A DNA stretch of 64,000 bases from Cristatella mucedo. Lineage: Eukaryota; Bryozoa; Phylactolaemata; Cristatellidae. The stretch lies in contig WPIO01000029.1 of assembly GCA_009760855.2 (NCBI GenBank), forward strand, positions 2,125,501 to 2,189,500, written 5' to 3'. Positions 35,815 through 50,000 of the stretch are shown here, piece after piece. Below the pieces are notes generated by a model. The model was not told the origin of the DNA. It was given only the letters and a program-made list of their open reading frames with translations, and did no database searches. The translations under genes were made by a program, and so were the position numbers. The first letter of the stretch is position 1, and the number at the start of each line of letters is the position of its first letter.

Positions 35815-37788
35815 TGCTGGCGAACTATCACAAACAGCCATCTAAAGCATTCAATTTGTCGAGATTCTGCTGGTCATCTACATTAAGCTCCTAGCTCAGA
35901 TTCAGGACTCAACACAAAGGCCGCACCATTTAAGTTCACTGCACAAGCAGTTATATAACCTGCATTTACATAGAAGTGTTCATTCGATGTGTTTCAAAGG
36001 GACAGACAAGGCACGCAAACCAATTTTAGCATGGCTAGCATTAGGGGGAGATTGGTAGGGGTAGGGGGCTAGCAAAATCAGTCGGTAGGAGACAATAGAA
36101 TGTCAAGACCAAGAGTCATGACCGTAGAAGCTGCCTAGCTAAAGGTAAGAAGAGCTCACATTCACAACATATAACTAAGTCAAACCAGGTTTGGAATAAC
36201 AGCTTACGGAGAATAAACTTTCAAGGAAATCCGAGTATGCAACTGCACAGGCAAGATCAGAGACAGACACTACCTTAAATCGACTAAGTATTCATTAAGA
36301 CTGTGTGTGTACGCCGAGGTCCCAAAAGATGAGCCAACTTAAAAAACAACAACAGACACCTGATGTGTTTTGCATGCTTTCATTCAACAACAATAATTCG
36401 TTATGGATGGCGAATGAAGTCAAGTATGTACATCCCGTGCGGCAAGCGAACATCTTAAAAAATCTCCAATTCTGACCATCATCAGCAATGCATGCACTAT
36501 TTCGATTGATAAAGAGTTGTTCGTTGACTACGACGGTGCATTACAAAGTTTATAAATTAATATTTTGATATATTTACAAATATATACACGCATGCCGTAT
36601 ACAAAGGCACACCAAAGTACTAGTCACCTATCATATCTTCTTTAAAAATGGCTTTGCGGCTGGCTTGCAGCATCTTCCTGACTTTCACGATCATATCCTA
36701 AAACGACGACTAGCAAATTTAGAAGAATGCTTCGCACGTGCAAGATATTCTTTGCAAGATAATATGTCGCTAGCTTAGTACTCATACTTCACTCGGAGGT
36801 TCTAAAGAAGGCGGTTTTCCATTGGCCGAGCTTTCGCAAGTCTGATTCTTATGGTTTTCAGCTTTTTGATACTTATAGTTGTCGGTAATCTGGTTCCTCG
36901 CTTGACTACAAGAAATTAATCAGCTCCACTGTACACGAAAGACAAGCCATGTACATGCTACCACACAAGAACAGCTGTATTCAACAGCCAATACCGAATG
37001 CTCACGGCACAAACTTAAATTAGCAGTCAGCGCTTAAGACCACAAATGGCACTGCGCAGTGCTTCATATACTTTACATAGCAGTGATTCCAAATCAGCCG
37101 AAAGCTGCTAAGGCTTTAAGTAGACGATAGAGAAAAATTCTCACACACAATAACCACTTAATCTCCATGGCATGTGGCTAATACATAATGACAAATATTA
37201 TGACAAAATAACCAATACATAGATCCATCAGTAACACGATGCACATATAGTACTTGACAGTTAACTCATTTAGCATTTACCTCACGATGCTAAAAATGAT
37301 CAATCGGTTGCCATAACTCTCAATTATTATTACTATTATTATTATATTCATGCTCTACACTACTGATTGAACGTAATAAGATATTAACACCTTCGATTTA
37401 TATATTGTAGCTAATTTTGTAAGACAGCACGATAGCCCTTCCCCAAACAATCAAGACTGCTCAAAGTGACTGTGCATAGGTGTCTGTGCATTTTTAAAAC
37501 AATGGTTGACGTTGCTGCCACCATGAATTTGACTGAAGGCATGCATACCATATAAATACAAATGTAAAACATCGAACAGTGTATGTATTTTCACAAGCAA
37601 GGAAGGTAACATTTTCTTAAGCACGAGATACGAAAAATGCAGTTTTACTTCAAAAACACAATCAAGTATGCTTTGACTACCTTTTTTGAGACCTGTCCTA
37701 ATAGAGCCTGAAGCACTAGTCTACAAAAGCTATGCATTACTATCGACTAAACCAAATTTCCAGCAAGCAACACGAAAGACTGTTGCTT
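35815..37788. other. 3' flank of SFSWAP, no further gene seen
   Basis: AT-rich sequence downstream of the SFSWAP stop codon. Its 3' UTR should lie here on the minus strand. I did not find a canonical AATAAA on that strand in the first kilobase by eye, so the cleavage site is undetermined. A short ATT-rich run lies at 37,323-37,351. Confidence 0.45.
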
Positions 37789-38041
37789 CTAACGCAGGAC
37801 ATCCGGTCCCCTCAACAAGGCACAGACAGCAAGACGAACAATTGCTGACACTACCAACCTATTAAGATCCAACGTGCCAGCTTCACGAGCAGTAGACTGT
37901 TGAGCTAGCCTATCGACATTCGGAGACTGTTCTTGTTTGACAGTAGACTCTTGCTCGAGTGGTGACCGAGATCGATGACGAATTTTTGATTTTCTCGAAT
38001 GCTTGTGCTTGGTGTGCTTAGAATCTAGCTCCGGCGACCTG
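37789..38041 (-). CDS. SFSWAP: SFSWAP exon 14 (terminal)
   Basis: TTTATTTATAG|CAGG restores the frame (phase 2) and continues the RS tail: [33 protein letters not shown]. It then gives a less typical C-terminus ending GPDVLR before TAG at 37,789-37,791. The RS content and phase match support it. Use of exon 13 as last exon would exclude it. Confidence 0.68.
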
Positions 38042-41000
38042 CTATAAATAAAAAAGTCATCACCCAACACTACCCCTGGAAAGCGAATATAAGGTACAAT
38101 CAATATAAGTATGATCCCAACGAACAATTACATTATTAAAGCTAGACAAGGTAGTATTCCACAGTAAACCCATGTGGTAAGCTGAGATTTATTGGATAAG
38201 CCTATCACGAGCCTAAGAGCTTCAACGGGATGCTCAGGTACGTGTTCCATTGCCACAAAGAAACAATGCTGGTTTGCAAATATCAAACTATACGACTTTA
38301 ACAACTTTGTCAACAATAATGCTGAATCATAACTACACGTTTTGTTATACTAGTAAAATAATACAGTAGCAGGTCAAGAACTACACGAGGCTAGAAGGCC
38401 AATGGAAAAGCGACTGACAACTAATCACCAAAAAGGTCACTATGCAGTCATCGGGAGACAGCTGCTTGCCTACAGTCTTGTCTTGTGAACCCAAGAATTA
38501 ACCTTGCTCTGGAGGAGAAAGCATTGCATTTTTTTTAGAAGGCAACTAACAACCTCTCGGTTTTTAAGAACCCAGGGAACTCAGAACTACGGGAGAAATT
38601 TATGTAGCAGCAGGTTAATAATAATAATAATAATACACTTGTTATAAGTGCCCTAAGAGAACCCAATCTCTTTCTAGACATTTTACATTTGCTGCAAAGG
38701 AAGCATGGTCGAATGGTTGGTGGTAACATATAATATATAATTCATGTGCATAGCACCCTAAGAGCAACTTAATTTCTATACACGAGCTTTACATATGCCA
38801 CGGGGCTCGAGCCCACGACCTCGGCCAGACCTTGGTCGGGGCGAGCACCTTAACCACTGGGTGGTAACATTCTCAATGACAATAAGCATAACATGGTTAG
38901 AAGTAACATGCACAGGGTAAGGATGCAAATATGGTTAGTGGCAGCATACACAAGTGTCAGCATGCATAAACACACACAAGACAAATCACACGGACCCACT
39001 AAATGCTCTGATAAATAGATGTGTTTTCTAGGATAATGACCCAAAGCCTGCTGCAAAGCAGGTTAGAAAATAGTTGATGACTCTTGCTACCATAAAAAAT
39101 TAGCACAATGAGTCGACCAGTGTCTGGAAAAAATTCAAATCCGTGATTGCTGCTGTCTTTGTACATACCACGTCATTAATTGCTGCCTTGTAGAACTCCA
39201 CTATGCAGAAAACCCACGATTATTGTATAGGTGCACTTCAGGATGACTTTCTGGACCCATGAAGCTGTGGACCTGCCAAGCTGGCCAACTAAGCTACACG
39301 AAGGACTCATAAAAAGAACTGTAGTTAAATAGGCACTTCCACTCTAAAATGTCACGTGCATGTAGACTAAAGTCTCAAGAAATAGTACGAGATCGGCTTC
39401 AAGGTCATCACACTAAGGTGCACCAACAAACGAACGACTAACTCGTGACAAAAGGCAACTAATATGACCACATTGCACGCATAGATACAATTCGTTCACG
39501 GTCTCTTCGAACGGCCACCCAGAACACACATTAATTAGAGGATACAAGTCTTAGCTGGAGGCAAAATCACAGCGACAAAAACTCAAGGGCTATCCGTAGA
39601 AGTCACTACCGACAGCCGTGTCATAGCTGCAAAGCTGTGTATACTCAAGACCTCGCTCATTTTATGAGGCCAGATTAGCAATCGTGTAAAAATTAAGTAG
39701 TTAAAACGTAAGTGTTCCCAGAACATGTACACCTATATCCATAGACAAAACTTGAAGCGTGCCAATCAGGAGTGGCCCAGCGGCCCAGGAAGTAAGCAGC
39801 TAGCAACGAAAATCATTCCCACATTATACGGCTACTGACGATCATGGACCTCAAAAGCAGAAATGTTGTCTTCACAATCGAACAATTTCACTCTTAAATA
39901 ATCCCATTTTTTAAATCCACACGTTTTTAAGAACATGGCTGGATAGAGCATGATAGTTAACATAGATGCATGAGTGTGAGAGATCGTGCAATGTGTCCTG
40001 CCACTTTGTAAGTTATGCATCTGGCCTACTTGTCGATAGCTAGTAGTGCTGTACAATGTCGAAGACGAGAGCAATACAAGTTTGACATCGGCTTGTTGCT
40101 TGCACTTCATAAAGTATTAGCAACTGAAAGGCAGCTCGTTTTCTAGGGATGAGTGAAGGCTGCACAACACCCAATACCCTGGCATGTGGATGCTTACAGG
40201 TGAGACCAGATCTGCAAAAGGGAAGCTAAGCTCGACACTGCTTTAACAGGCCTATGGGTCTTAGCACGGGAGGTAGGGTGGTCGCTCTTCAGGACCAAGG
40301 TCGCGGGTTCGACTCCTGCTGTGGACGATCTTTTACAGCCAACAGCTAGCGTATCCCAGGAATGCAAAATGTATCCAACCAAAATTAGATTTTTTTTTTA
40401 TAGAGTCGTGTACAACAAGCAGAGCCGAACTTGCATTTCAAATGTCACTTTGACACGAAATATTACCCAAGTCACGGATTTTACAAGGCATGCATATTCA
40501 CCGGAAATGAAGCCATATAAAGTCATACGAATCCATCTCAACAAGCTTCACGCATATACCTCGTCTACTAAGGTTCGACAAGTTGGGATACAAGTCACTA
40601 AAGATGTAGAGATCGGTAAATTTGTTATTTGTAGATACACTGCCTCCACTTTACATCCGGGTTTGCATAAGCATTTTTTCTTTTACGTGGAAGTCGTCAG
40701 AACTTGTGATCCATTTCTTAACATATTTGTCTTCTGAGGTACCCTAAACAAACGAATGATTGTCGGACAGATTTTATTAATATTTTCTTGAAATTCCGTC
40801 TTAAGGCAACAAACCCATTTCACCAAACACATGAAGAATGTTTGCAATTTCTACCCATGTTATGTCTAAGCCTAGGCCGATCGTCCCAGTGCCAACTGAC
40901 TGTCAGTGCAAGTTAATAGGTTCAGGAAAGGCTAACACTGCTAAGCAAAATTTTGGTAATTCAGCCATGTCTTGGCCAATTCAAACACCCGAATAAGCAC

Positions 41001-44000
41001 ACCACGAACGGCGATGACACGAAAATCGTCTTCAAATCCAAGAGCAAGTTGCCAATGGGCATACTAGGGGCGGTTCAACCAACTGCTCCAGGACTACCCA
41101 ATCAATTAATCTCAGGAGTAGGCACACATCATAGGTACAGCTTCTTGCAATAGAATAATTATATTGTGAACACAGATGCCACTAAGATACCGACTTAGCT
41201 ACCATAAGCCTGTTATGGACAAATATTATAGGTCTAGTCTGCGCCTAAGCTATCGAGCATGCATTGACAATCACTCGCCCCTAAAATGACCATAGTAGGT
41301 GCAGACGTGACACCGGTAGAGGTACCAACACAATTATCCAGACGTTTGGTACAGAGTAGGTCTAGCAACATGACAGTCAAACCAAACTAGCATTAATTTG
41401 AAGCCTTCTTTCATTGTCGGCTGCAGGTAGTCAGTCACCTCTTGAACAATCAAGCTACGAATATTCTTAAACGTAGGTGGTAACCTAAGGTTACTGACTA
41501 ACAAAGCACACACATACAAAGCACACGTATACCGTATTTGGCAGCTTGGATTAAGGAGGCATGGACTTTCCTAAGAAATCATAACGATGGTCGACGAGTG
41601 GCTGCTGTCACAAAGCAGACAACTTTTCAAACCTGCATATTTTGCCCTTGTCCGAGCCAGCAGATACCTTAAAGAGTATTGAAACAGCACAGCTTACAAA
41701 TTAACACAAGAGTAGTCACCTTTTTCTGCTCCTCGTGTAACTGGATCTATTAGTACTAGCTCTTGAATGCTTTTTTAAAGGGCTTCGCGACTTGGACCTG
41801 TGCCGATGGTGTGTCGAACGAGATCCGGACCGCCGTGGTGATCTAGTGTGTGAACTGTGAGCACCGGATGTACTCCTGCCTTCACGAGGGCTACTCTCTT
41901 TGTTGGAAGACCTCTTTGTAGATATATTTGGAAGGTCTGGTCCTGAAAAGGCAAGAGAAATGTGTTTCAAAGGTTAAAAAAAGAAAAAAAAGAGAAAGGT
42001 TAAAAAAAAGGAAAAAAGGAGAAAGGTTAAAGTAGCATGCAAGACAATTTAAATTAATGTAATTAAAGTAATGCAAAACCGAACACTTCAAATTACGACC
42101 CCAGGCAGAAACTCACAGCTGCACCAGCTCAGGTACTGGTAGGCCACAAGGCATAAGTAGCACTACATAGCTCCCAGAGCACATATATTGTCGTGCCCAC
42201 AGGTCCACATATTTTGTCATACTAGTAAAGTGCATACTGTAAAAAAACAGGAACTGAAATCAAAAAGAAGTGAAATTAAAATGTAATCTCTAAGGTGGAC
42301 TGTTTTCTGAACCCCCGGTCGAAAAAAATGCAACCGGAATTTTTTTTAAATAAGGGAGATATAGCAATAACAAGCGATGTGCAAGTCGAGAAGATGAGGG
42401 AAACAAGCCAATAGGGTTGCTTGTGCTTCCGACATATTTGTAACATTCAAAGAATCTTTGGTTACAGCATCATCTAAACACTTCACACATTTTACGTAGT
42501 ATTGTCCTTCCAAAAAAGTCTCACGAATGCATCGGGCACCTCTCTATAAACTATCAAGATTTAAAACGTTATGGTTGTTCAAAGATGTTCTCAAGAAAAA
42601 ATACCAAACAGTCAAAATACAAATAAGAGTCTTATAAAATGCTGCAGTAGTCGACACCCTCAACGTGGTGGAAAAGTATGAATAATAAGTGAGTAAGGCA
42701 GTGATAAGCAACACTTTTTTAACTTTAAAATGCAGTAGAAGCACGACATACATTTAGAGTTCTTTTTAGGTAATCAACAATACGACTTAATTATGGCTAT
42801 GCTTGCCTAACACTATTAATGAATATCGGGTGAGACTAATCATAGATATTTGTTTCCTGCCTCAGCAGGCTTCAGTCATTTGCATTAAAAAAATAAATAC
42901 CGGAGCACAGCCAGGAATTCCCACAGGAACTGATCTGGAACATCTCCATGAAAGGGAATCAAACAGACAAAATGCCATAATCTGCCAGGACCCGGCACAG
43001 TACCCCTTCTGTGTCAGCCAAAGAGGGCTTCATACTGCTGGCCCCAACTTCCTTTTACATTTGCTTGAAACTGGCTGCTGTGGATGGTGAACACTGGGAG
43101 CTAGAGGAATCTGGAATCACATATTGATTAATTAAATGCTTCCAGTAATTTTTTATGAGTGCAGAGCTAATTCCTACGAAATTTGAACTTCCCAAGAGCA
43201 ATAAAATTAGAGTGCACAACAATAGTAGTGATGCAGCCAAGTCTCCTTTTTTTTATATGGACATCAATTGACAAGGCAATTAGAAAAACAAAGATTGGCT
43301 CGAGCATGCTAAGGATCAGTTTGTGACAGTAGCACAAAGTCCAAACAGTAAATCCTTACCGATAGGGGCATTATGTAGCTCACTTTTGCCACCAGTTTTC
43401 AGCATTGTGACAAACATGGCAGCCCTCTTCTTCCTCTCTTCTTGCAGCAGCCTGTGCTTGCTTTCTTTTGTAGTCTGAGCTAGCTTTTCTCTGGCAGCAG
43501 CAGCAAGCTTATCTTTGAGCCGCTGTTCACCTAACATAAAGGAAAACAAACACTTAAATGTGCATAGGCGATCGACGGTTTATGTCTGCAAGATAACACC
43601 ATATTCAAGTTTATGTGCAAAAGATAACATCTTCACATACAAAGCCTATAAAGAAACATGACCCATGGGCAAGGCATCGATGGCGCCAAGATTTAACAAC
43701 GAAGGGGGTCAATCCTTGACAAAGGCAGCTAATCACACCAAGTCGCAGGGGTATGTCAAACAAGAATCGCCCAGCATACCATACCCCTTGGATAAGTCAA
43801 GAGAGATCACGGAGCAGTGCCTCATTTGCCACGTCTATGCCGGAGTTATGCAAAAGGACAATTTAATACATGCACTCTTTTTAACACCAACATGTTGCTA
43901 CTACCATCTTTGTATTTTTGAGGTCAAACTCTGTTTCATCAAGAAATATTTTCCCAGCTCTGCTGATTTCTAGCAAGCCATACTGCACATAGCCAACCAG

Positions 44001-47000
44001 ACTTATTACCTGCCATTATGTCGACCAACTTAAAATAGTGACACCTTCAGCTATTATGCTGAGTAAGATAACCAACTAGTTTGTCTTGCCTTCAAGTGGT
44101 AAGTTACTTCAACAGGCATACGAGGTCAGCAAAAATTACAGAGCTAGCTTCACAATATTACACTGGTAAAGGAGAAACAAGTGCGCAAGCTGACACTAAT
44201 ACTTACTTCCAGCTATGACAAAAGACCACTAAGCTAATTTGAATCTCGATTGTTAGAAGTTCTAGAAGGCTATTTCCCTTTCAATGAACATAGCTGTTGC
44301 ACGTAGCACTTAAAAAACACTGCAAAGTAACGATCGAGCAAACTTTCAAATGGCTACTCAGCTGTTGCATGCTAGATTTCTTTAGCTGTGCATGCCAAAG
44401 GAGTGATGCAAGATGAAACAATCTCGGGAGTTATATTTTTCAACTTCAGGCTGATGCGAGGCTTGCCCATAGCAATTAGGTTGATCTTGTCATAAAGCTA
44501 CAGGATATTAGATTGGTCTTATGGTCCCTTTAAGCTTCATGCCTTTATATTGTATGCACACCAGAATACACACAACAAATTCGTTAAATTTGGTGTATAT
44601 TCAGGACCGCAAGTATTTATTCAGGCCAGCAATAAGTGAACCAGAAGACTGGGTAGGAATTGTGCACTAGATTCCTAAAAACATGAGTGAAACAGCTCCA
44701 AACGTTACACAATATTTTTTATGCAATGCTAACAAAATAAAGCTAGGCATCATCGCATTTCATGCTTAGTAAGTGGGTCTCCTTGGATTTTTGTTGACCA
44801 TCTAGGTCAGGTAGGCAAAGACACTACCCCCTTCCCTACCCAGCTTGTCAGCATGGTAAGGTGTACTTTCTCGAAGCTATTGTAGTTTGGACTGGTTGGT
44901 GAGTAAGAATCTTCTCCATCGCCTGCCCAGGTCTTCATGTTAATGCTTTCTGATTCTAATTTGGCCACCACTGACTTTCCAAATCGTGACCTCAACAGGT
45001 CTATTGGTAAATATATAAAGCTGCCGTCAAGCAACGTGGGATTAGAGGGCTGGGAATTCTGATAAGTTGCATTATATGCTGATATTAAGGGAGTAAGTCA
45101 AGAAAATACATATAAAAATGGTCCGAAAATCAAGTATTTGTTTAGGGTACCTTAAAAAGACACACATGCAAAGAATGAGATCGGAAGTTTTGACGACTTC
45201 CCCATAAAAGACAAAATGAATATGCAAAACATGGCCAGACCGAATATGAACTGGTAGCAACATATCTACAAATAACAGATATACCGATCTCTGCATCACA
45301 TGCAACTTGCATCCCAACTTGTTAAACCTTGGTAGATCGAGGTACACGTGTGAAGCTTTTTGTGCCTACTTGTGACTTTTCCATAACTCAGTTCTCAAAT
45401 ACTGCTCGTATCAGATTGAAATTTGAAATGTGAATTCAGCTCTGTTTGTACCATAACGTTCCAGAAAATTTCTGATTTCGGTTGAACAAAGTTTGCTGTA
45501 CATGTCCACGATTGCAGAAAGTAGTTCAGTTGAAATTAAAATTAAATTTAAAACAGGAAGGAATGTAGTGATCCTCTCATTGCCAGCCGCGTGCTAAAAA
45601 TCGGTTGCATGCTAATCTTCAAGGCTAGAGTCTGAAAATGCTCCAAAATCGTATAAATGGCAATTGTGTGACCTAGTTGTGGTCACTTATGTACACTTTA
45701 GTATTAGTGCATAACCGATGTGTTGCTATGTGTGGCGTGATCTGTCATTTTCCAGCAAGCTAACCAAGTCATTCCTGAGCCGCTAAATTCCATGCAGCTG
45801 TAAATTTTCATTCCCTGTAAATTGTTGCAGCCTCACCAGCATAAGAATTAAGCTTATCGCAGGTGCATAATGCTGGGTCTGAGTGTATTTATCCATTGAC
45901 AGTACTATTAATCGCCTTTTCCCAGCCAACATAAACTGCACCAAGCTGCAACAATTTACAGAGGCTAGATTGTTCGTTTAAGAATATACCACAGGAGCAA
46001 ATACAAGTACAGCAAGGCTGGATATTAAACAACAAATAGTCGGCAGTATGCCTCATACAAGAGTATAATTGCAGAGATCTACTTATATTAAGAGTAACAT
46101 ACTTAGCTTTTTTTGTGATTCCTCTATGCCTGATGAAGGAGCTACAGGCAAAGATGACTTTTGCTGCTCTGCTGCTGTGGCTGCAGCTGTCGATGCAATC
46201 ACAGCAGTCTGCTTATGCTCGTTTTCTTCATCACTGCTATCATTTAGCAGAAAGGATGCCTTTTTCTCAAGAAGGCCAGCATCCTGATCCTTAAACTTGA
46301 TAGAGAAGCTGACAGCTAAAAGGCAAAAAGAGCAAGTATAAAATATGCAATTCTAGCAAATATTTCACACAGCTGGAAACCTGCATGCAAGGGGAATGTG
46401 GAAGGTGATGGCAGCAATCTGTTAAGGCCACTGATTCGAGTAGATCCGACAACTTCTGCAGTGGTCAGAAACAGCATAGAAAGTTAGTAGTAAGTAGCCA
46501 ATCAAATCTTGTAACTTGTAAATAATAATGACGTTTAAATAGTATCCTACAAGAACTATATTTCATTCTAGGCAATTAGAAAATGCTGGAAAGAAAGCAT
46601 GCCATTTTGTTAGTGATAACTAGTTAGTAACTTACACACTAACGCTATACATAAGCACACAAAGAACAATTCGTAAGGACGAGCAGTGGGAACAGGTGGG
46701 TTTTAGTTTCTTTTTTAAATGCCACGTCAGTGGATGTCGTGACGTCTACCGAGGATAAATTCAGACTTTGGGAGCATAACAACTAAGGGCAAGGTCTTCG
46801 AAAGATTTGAATTTAGTTAGAGGGTCAGCTAAACGTTTTGAGCGGAGGACGATACCATGCCAAGCCTGATTGGAAGTATTTAGATAGGCAGATTGGAGAG
46901 CAAATGAATAAATCTAAAAGTGAGTGACAAACATTGGAAGTCGATGGTTGATGATGAGCTAGTGCAGGTTAGCAAGAAGTGGCAAAATGTGGCAACTGAG

Positions 47001-50000
47001 ACGTTTACGACAGACAAGCCTGGATACCAAGTTTTGTAACTGTAGGCGTCTGATTTCACATGCCAGACAACCTGTATGAACTTACAGAAAGGGAGTTGAG
47101 ACGTCCCAAATGTATGTACGAACTTGGATATAGTATCCTGTCTAAGCAATCTGCAAGTTTCTGCTAAGTTACATAGCTAAAAGTGGGCATGTAGCGACCG
47201 CTGGCTGCCCAATCGCTTGCCAGCTGAGAGGATAATCCCCCTCTAGGTCAGACACGCCCGAACCCACACCCGTCTTGTTGTGGCAGACAAAGGACAATTC
47301 CCTCTTACTTAGACTAAGTGGGTGCACACTTCTCTGCCTTCCATTCGACCTGATCGGATCATCTCTCTCTCTGTCTCTCTCACACTCTCGTACTTTGGCG
47401 GAATAAAGTCATAACCTGACCACGTGTTAACCACCAACGAATGCACTATGCCAACAGGCATACTTGACAGTGGAGCTGATGTGATAGTAAAGTGAAAGGC
47501 CACTTTGGAACAGGAGACCCGGATTTCGTGCAGATGCTACCACAGATATGCTGGCTGAGCCCATTTTAAAGGGCTAGGTTGCTCAATTTCTGATTAACAC
47601 CAGGTTTGTTCATACCAGCCACGTTGGTTTTATTGTCATTCAATTTGCAAAAGTTTGCTGCCACCAAAATGTAAATGTCAGCAATACATTCAGCCAATGC
47701 AATTGAGACAGTTTGAAGTGCTTCAGAGAAGGAACGGTTCAAAGCACACCTACAGCAGTGTCACCAGGACATGAATGAAAGCCTGGGAACTGAAGGTATG
47801 TTCTCCAAAGGATTAGAGGTTGGCTTGAGGCACAGCTAAACGATCTAAGTCAAAAAAGCAGTTGGTACCAGGTGAGGCCTGAGAGTGAGTATTTCAGAGA
47901 TGCCGTAGGTAAAGAAAAAGCAACCTGAAACAAAAGTCACACAACCTCGAATTCAATGTCCTGCTTGAAGGGTAGCCATTTGCAGGTTGAAGATACGTGC
48001 CGGTCTTATATGGCAGTTGCGACTTGACAACAAACAAGCCTAGCGGTCAAGCTATGCATAAACTATAAGCATCCTACTGAACAATACAAAAGTACTGATG
48101 AAAAGTCGCAAATGCGTAGTAACACCCTCATCTAAGCATGCCTAGTCTCGTGCAAAGTCACCCACCTGAAAGTAGGCATACTGACGTGATTGCAGAGCTG
48201 ACATGGTAATCTAGCGACAGGTCATTTTGGAGCAGGTCAGATTCCGTGCAGAGGCTACATGAAACACACTGATCGAACCAATTTTGGGTATTATTATCCT
48301 TCCTGTTTGCAAGAGATAACGGGTTTGGTTTACCTATACTAATGAGTTATCATTCAATTTAAGAAACTAAGCTGCCTTCCAAGTGAGAATTTTAGCAACA
48401 CACGTGGTAAGAAGTTAGGTGCATTTTGGGTGCTGGACAGTAGGGTAAGAGTGCACCGGAACAGCAGCGAGCAATCAGCAAAAAAATAAGCCTAGATTGT
48501 GATAGGCAAATAAATCGATAAGTGCACTAGAAGGTATCGATGCACATGCACAGCTAATTATTATTAGCATAGAAATGAAAGCCTAGGCTGAGCTCAGCAA
48601 TTACATCGGCAATAGTGGGAGTACAAATTGTGAAAAGAAGCGAACCTAAAACAGATCGCTGTGGTACCCACTACTTCAAAGGCACACCGGATAACTGTTG
48701 GGTAATGACATCTTTACTCCGTATCTTCCCAGTAAGATAGAGCCTACACTCTTGTATTGCAGTGCAATGCCAATGATGCACAGAGATAACAACTATAATA
48801 ATTAAGTCTTTGTCATTCTTAGAACTAAATCCCCATCTAGCATTTTACATGTCACTGTAAGAGAATCAATATTCAAGGGTTAATGACATGCACGTTATCA
48901 TGCTTTGAGAAGCATATACAAGTACCATGCTTAGGCCAGCATACTAAAGCACACAAGATGAAAACCAACTTAGCTGAAAGACTAAACTTAAGTTAACATT
49001 CCTGAGTTCCTTTCTTCACTGAATGCATAATGCTACAAGCATGGTAATACAGTTGCATGTTTCCGATGACATTCTCCAACAGGACAAAGAGCCAAATGAA
49101 CAGAGCATGTGGCTAGGAATGTGGTAATACCCCTTAGCATTACCTTTTGAAGTAGGTGCTGGTTCTTTTTCTTCTGTTGCTATTTTCGATTTCGCGTCCT
49201 CATAGTAGGCATTGTGTGGATGAGAGCTATTCAGGAACTCAAACCTGAGGTCACTTTGTGCACGGACCTGGTTTTCAAATTCAATACCATCTTTTACCAC
49301 ATAGGAAGCCATCCTGTCAATGATTGTCTTGACATCAATCGGAGGAATGGAAGTTATATTGGCTCTAAAATAACATAAATATCTGTATAATATTTAGCTG
49401 ATGCACACACAAAGTAAACTTTGATACTATATCACAAGTCTAGCACACTGGCTTATTTGGGCAAGACTATTGCTTAGTCATGCTCCAATGTCACAGAAAT
49501 TAATTAACTAAATTTAAAAAAGATATACAGATATGTATTATAACAACCAAATCAGTCACCTTATTGTATCTTATTCAGCTGTAAGGGACAAGTAGATTAC
49601 TGCTTGCTATGTCAGAATCACTGGTTAGAATAATCCTTATACTGACAAGAAGAATATCCATTTGTTGCAGGAAAAGCATTATGAAAGTCACTAAGATTTT
49701 GCTTGCATCTTAGAAACAGCAGACAATAAAAAAGCAGGGAAAATGATTGATGCCTGGCAGCACGGCAGTGGCCCACCATGCAGGTGATGAGTGGCCTAAT
49801 ATACAACAATACCAGTGCATGGTCGTTATCTAAGCTGATACCTCCTATATTATAAAAATTAAATAAATATATATATAAATATAAATTTAATATTGATCCC
49901 TTCACAGTGCCTCGAAGGTGACGTCTAAATTTGAGGACTATTTAACACCGTGGTTTAGTAAAAAAAAAAAAAAAAAACATAACCAGATAACACTAGGTCA

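Noticed and set aside
40321-40737. 138-codon ORF as an antisense gene in SFSWAP intron 13
   Set aside because: Its start lies in a SINE2 fragment and the rest in a repeat whose second copy (45.1-45.5 kb) is full of stops. There are no splice or domain signals.
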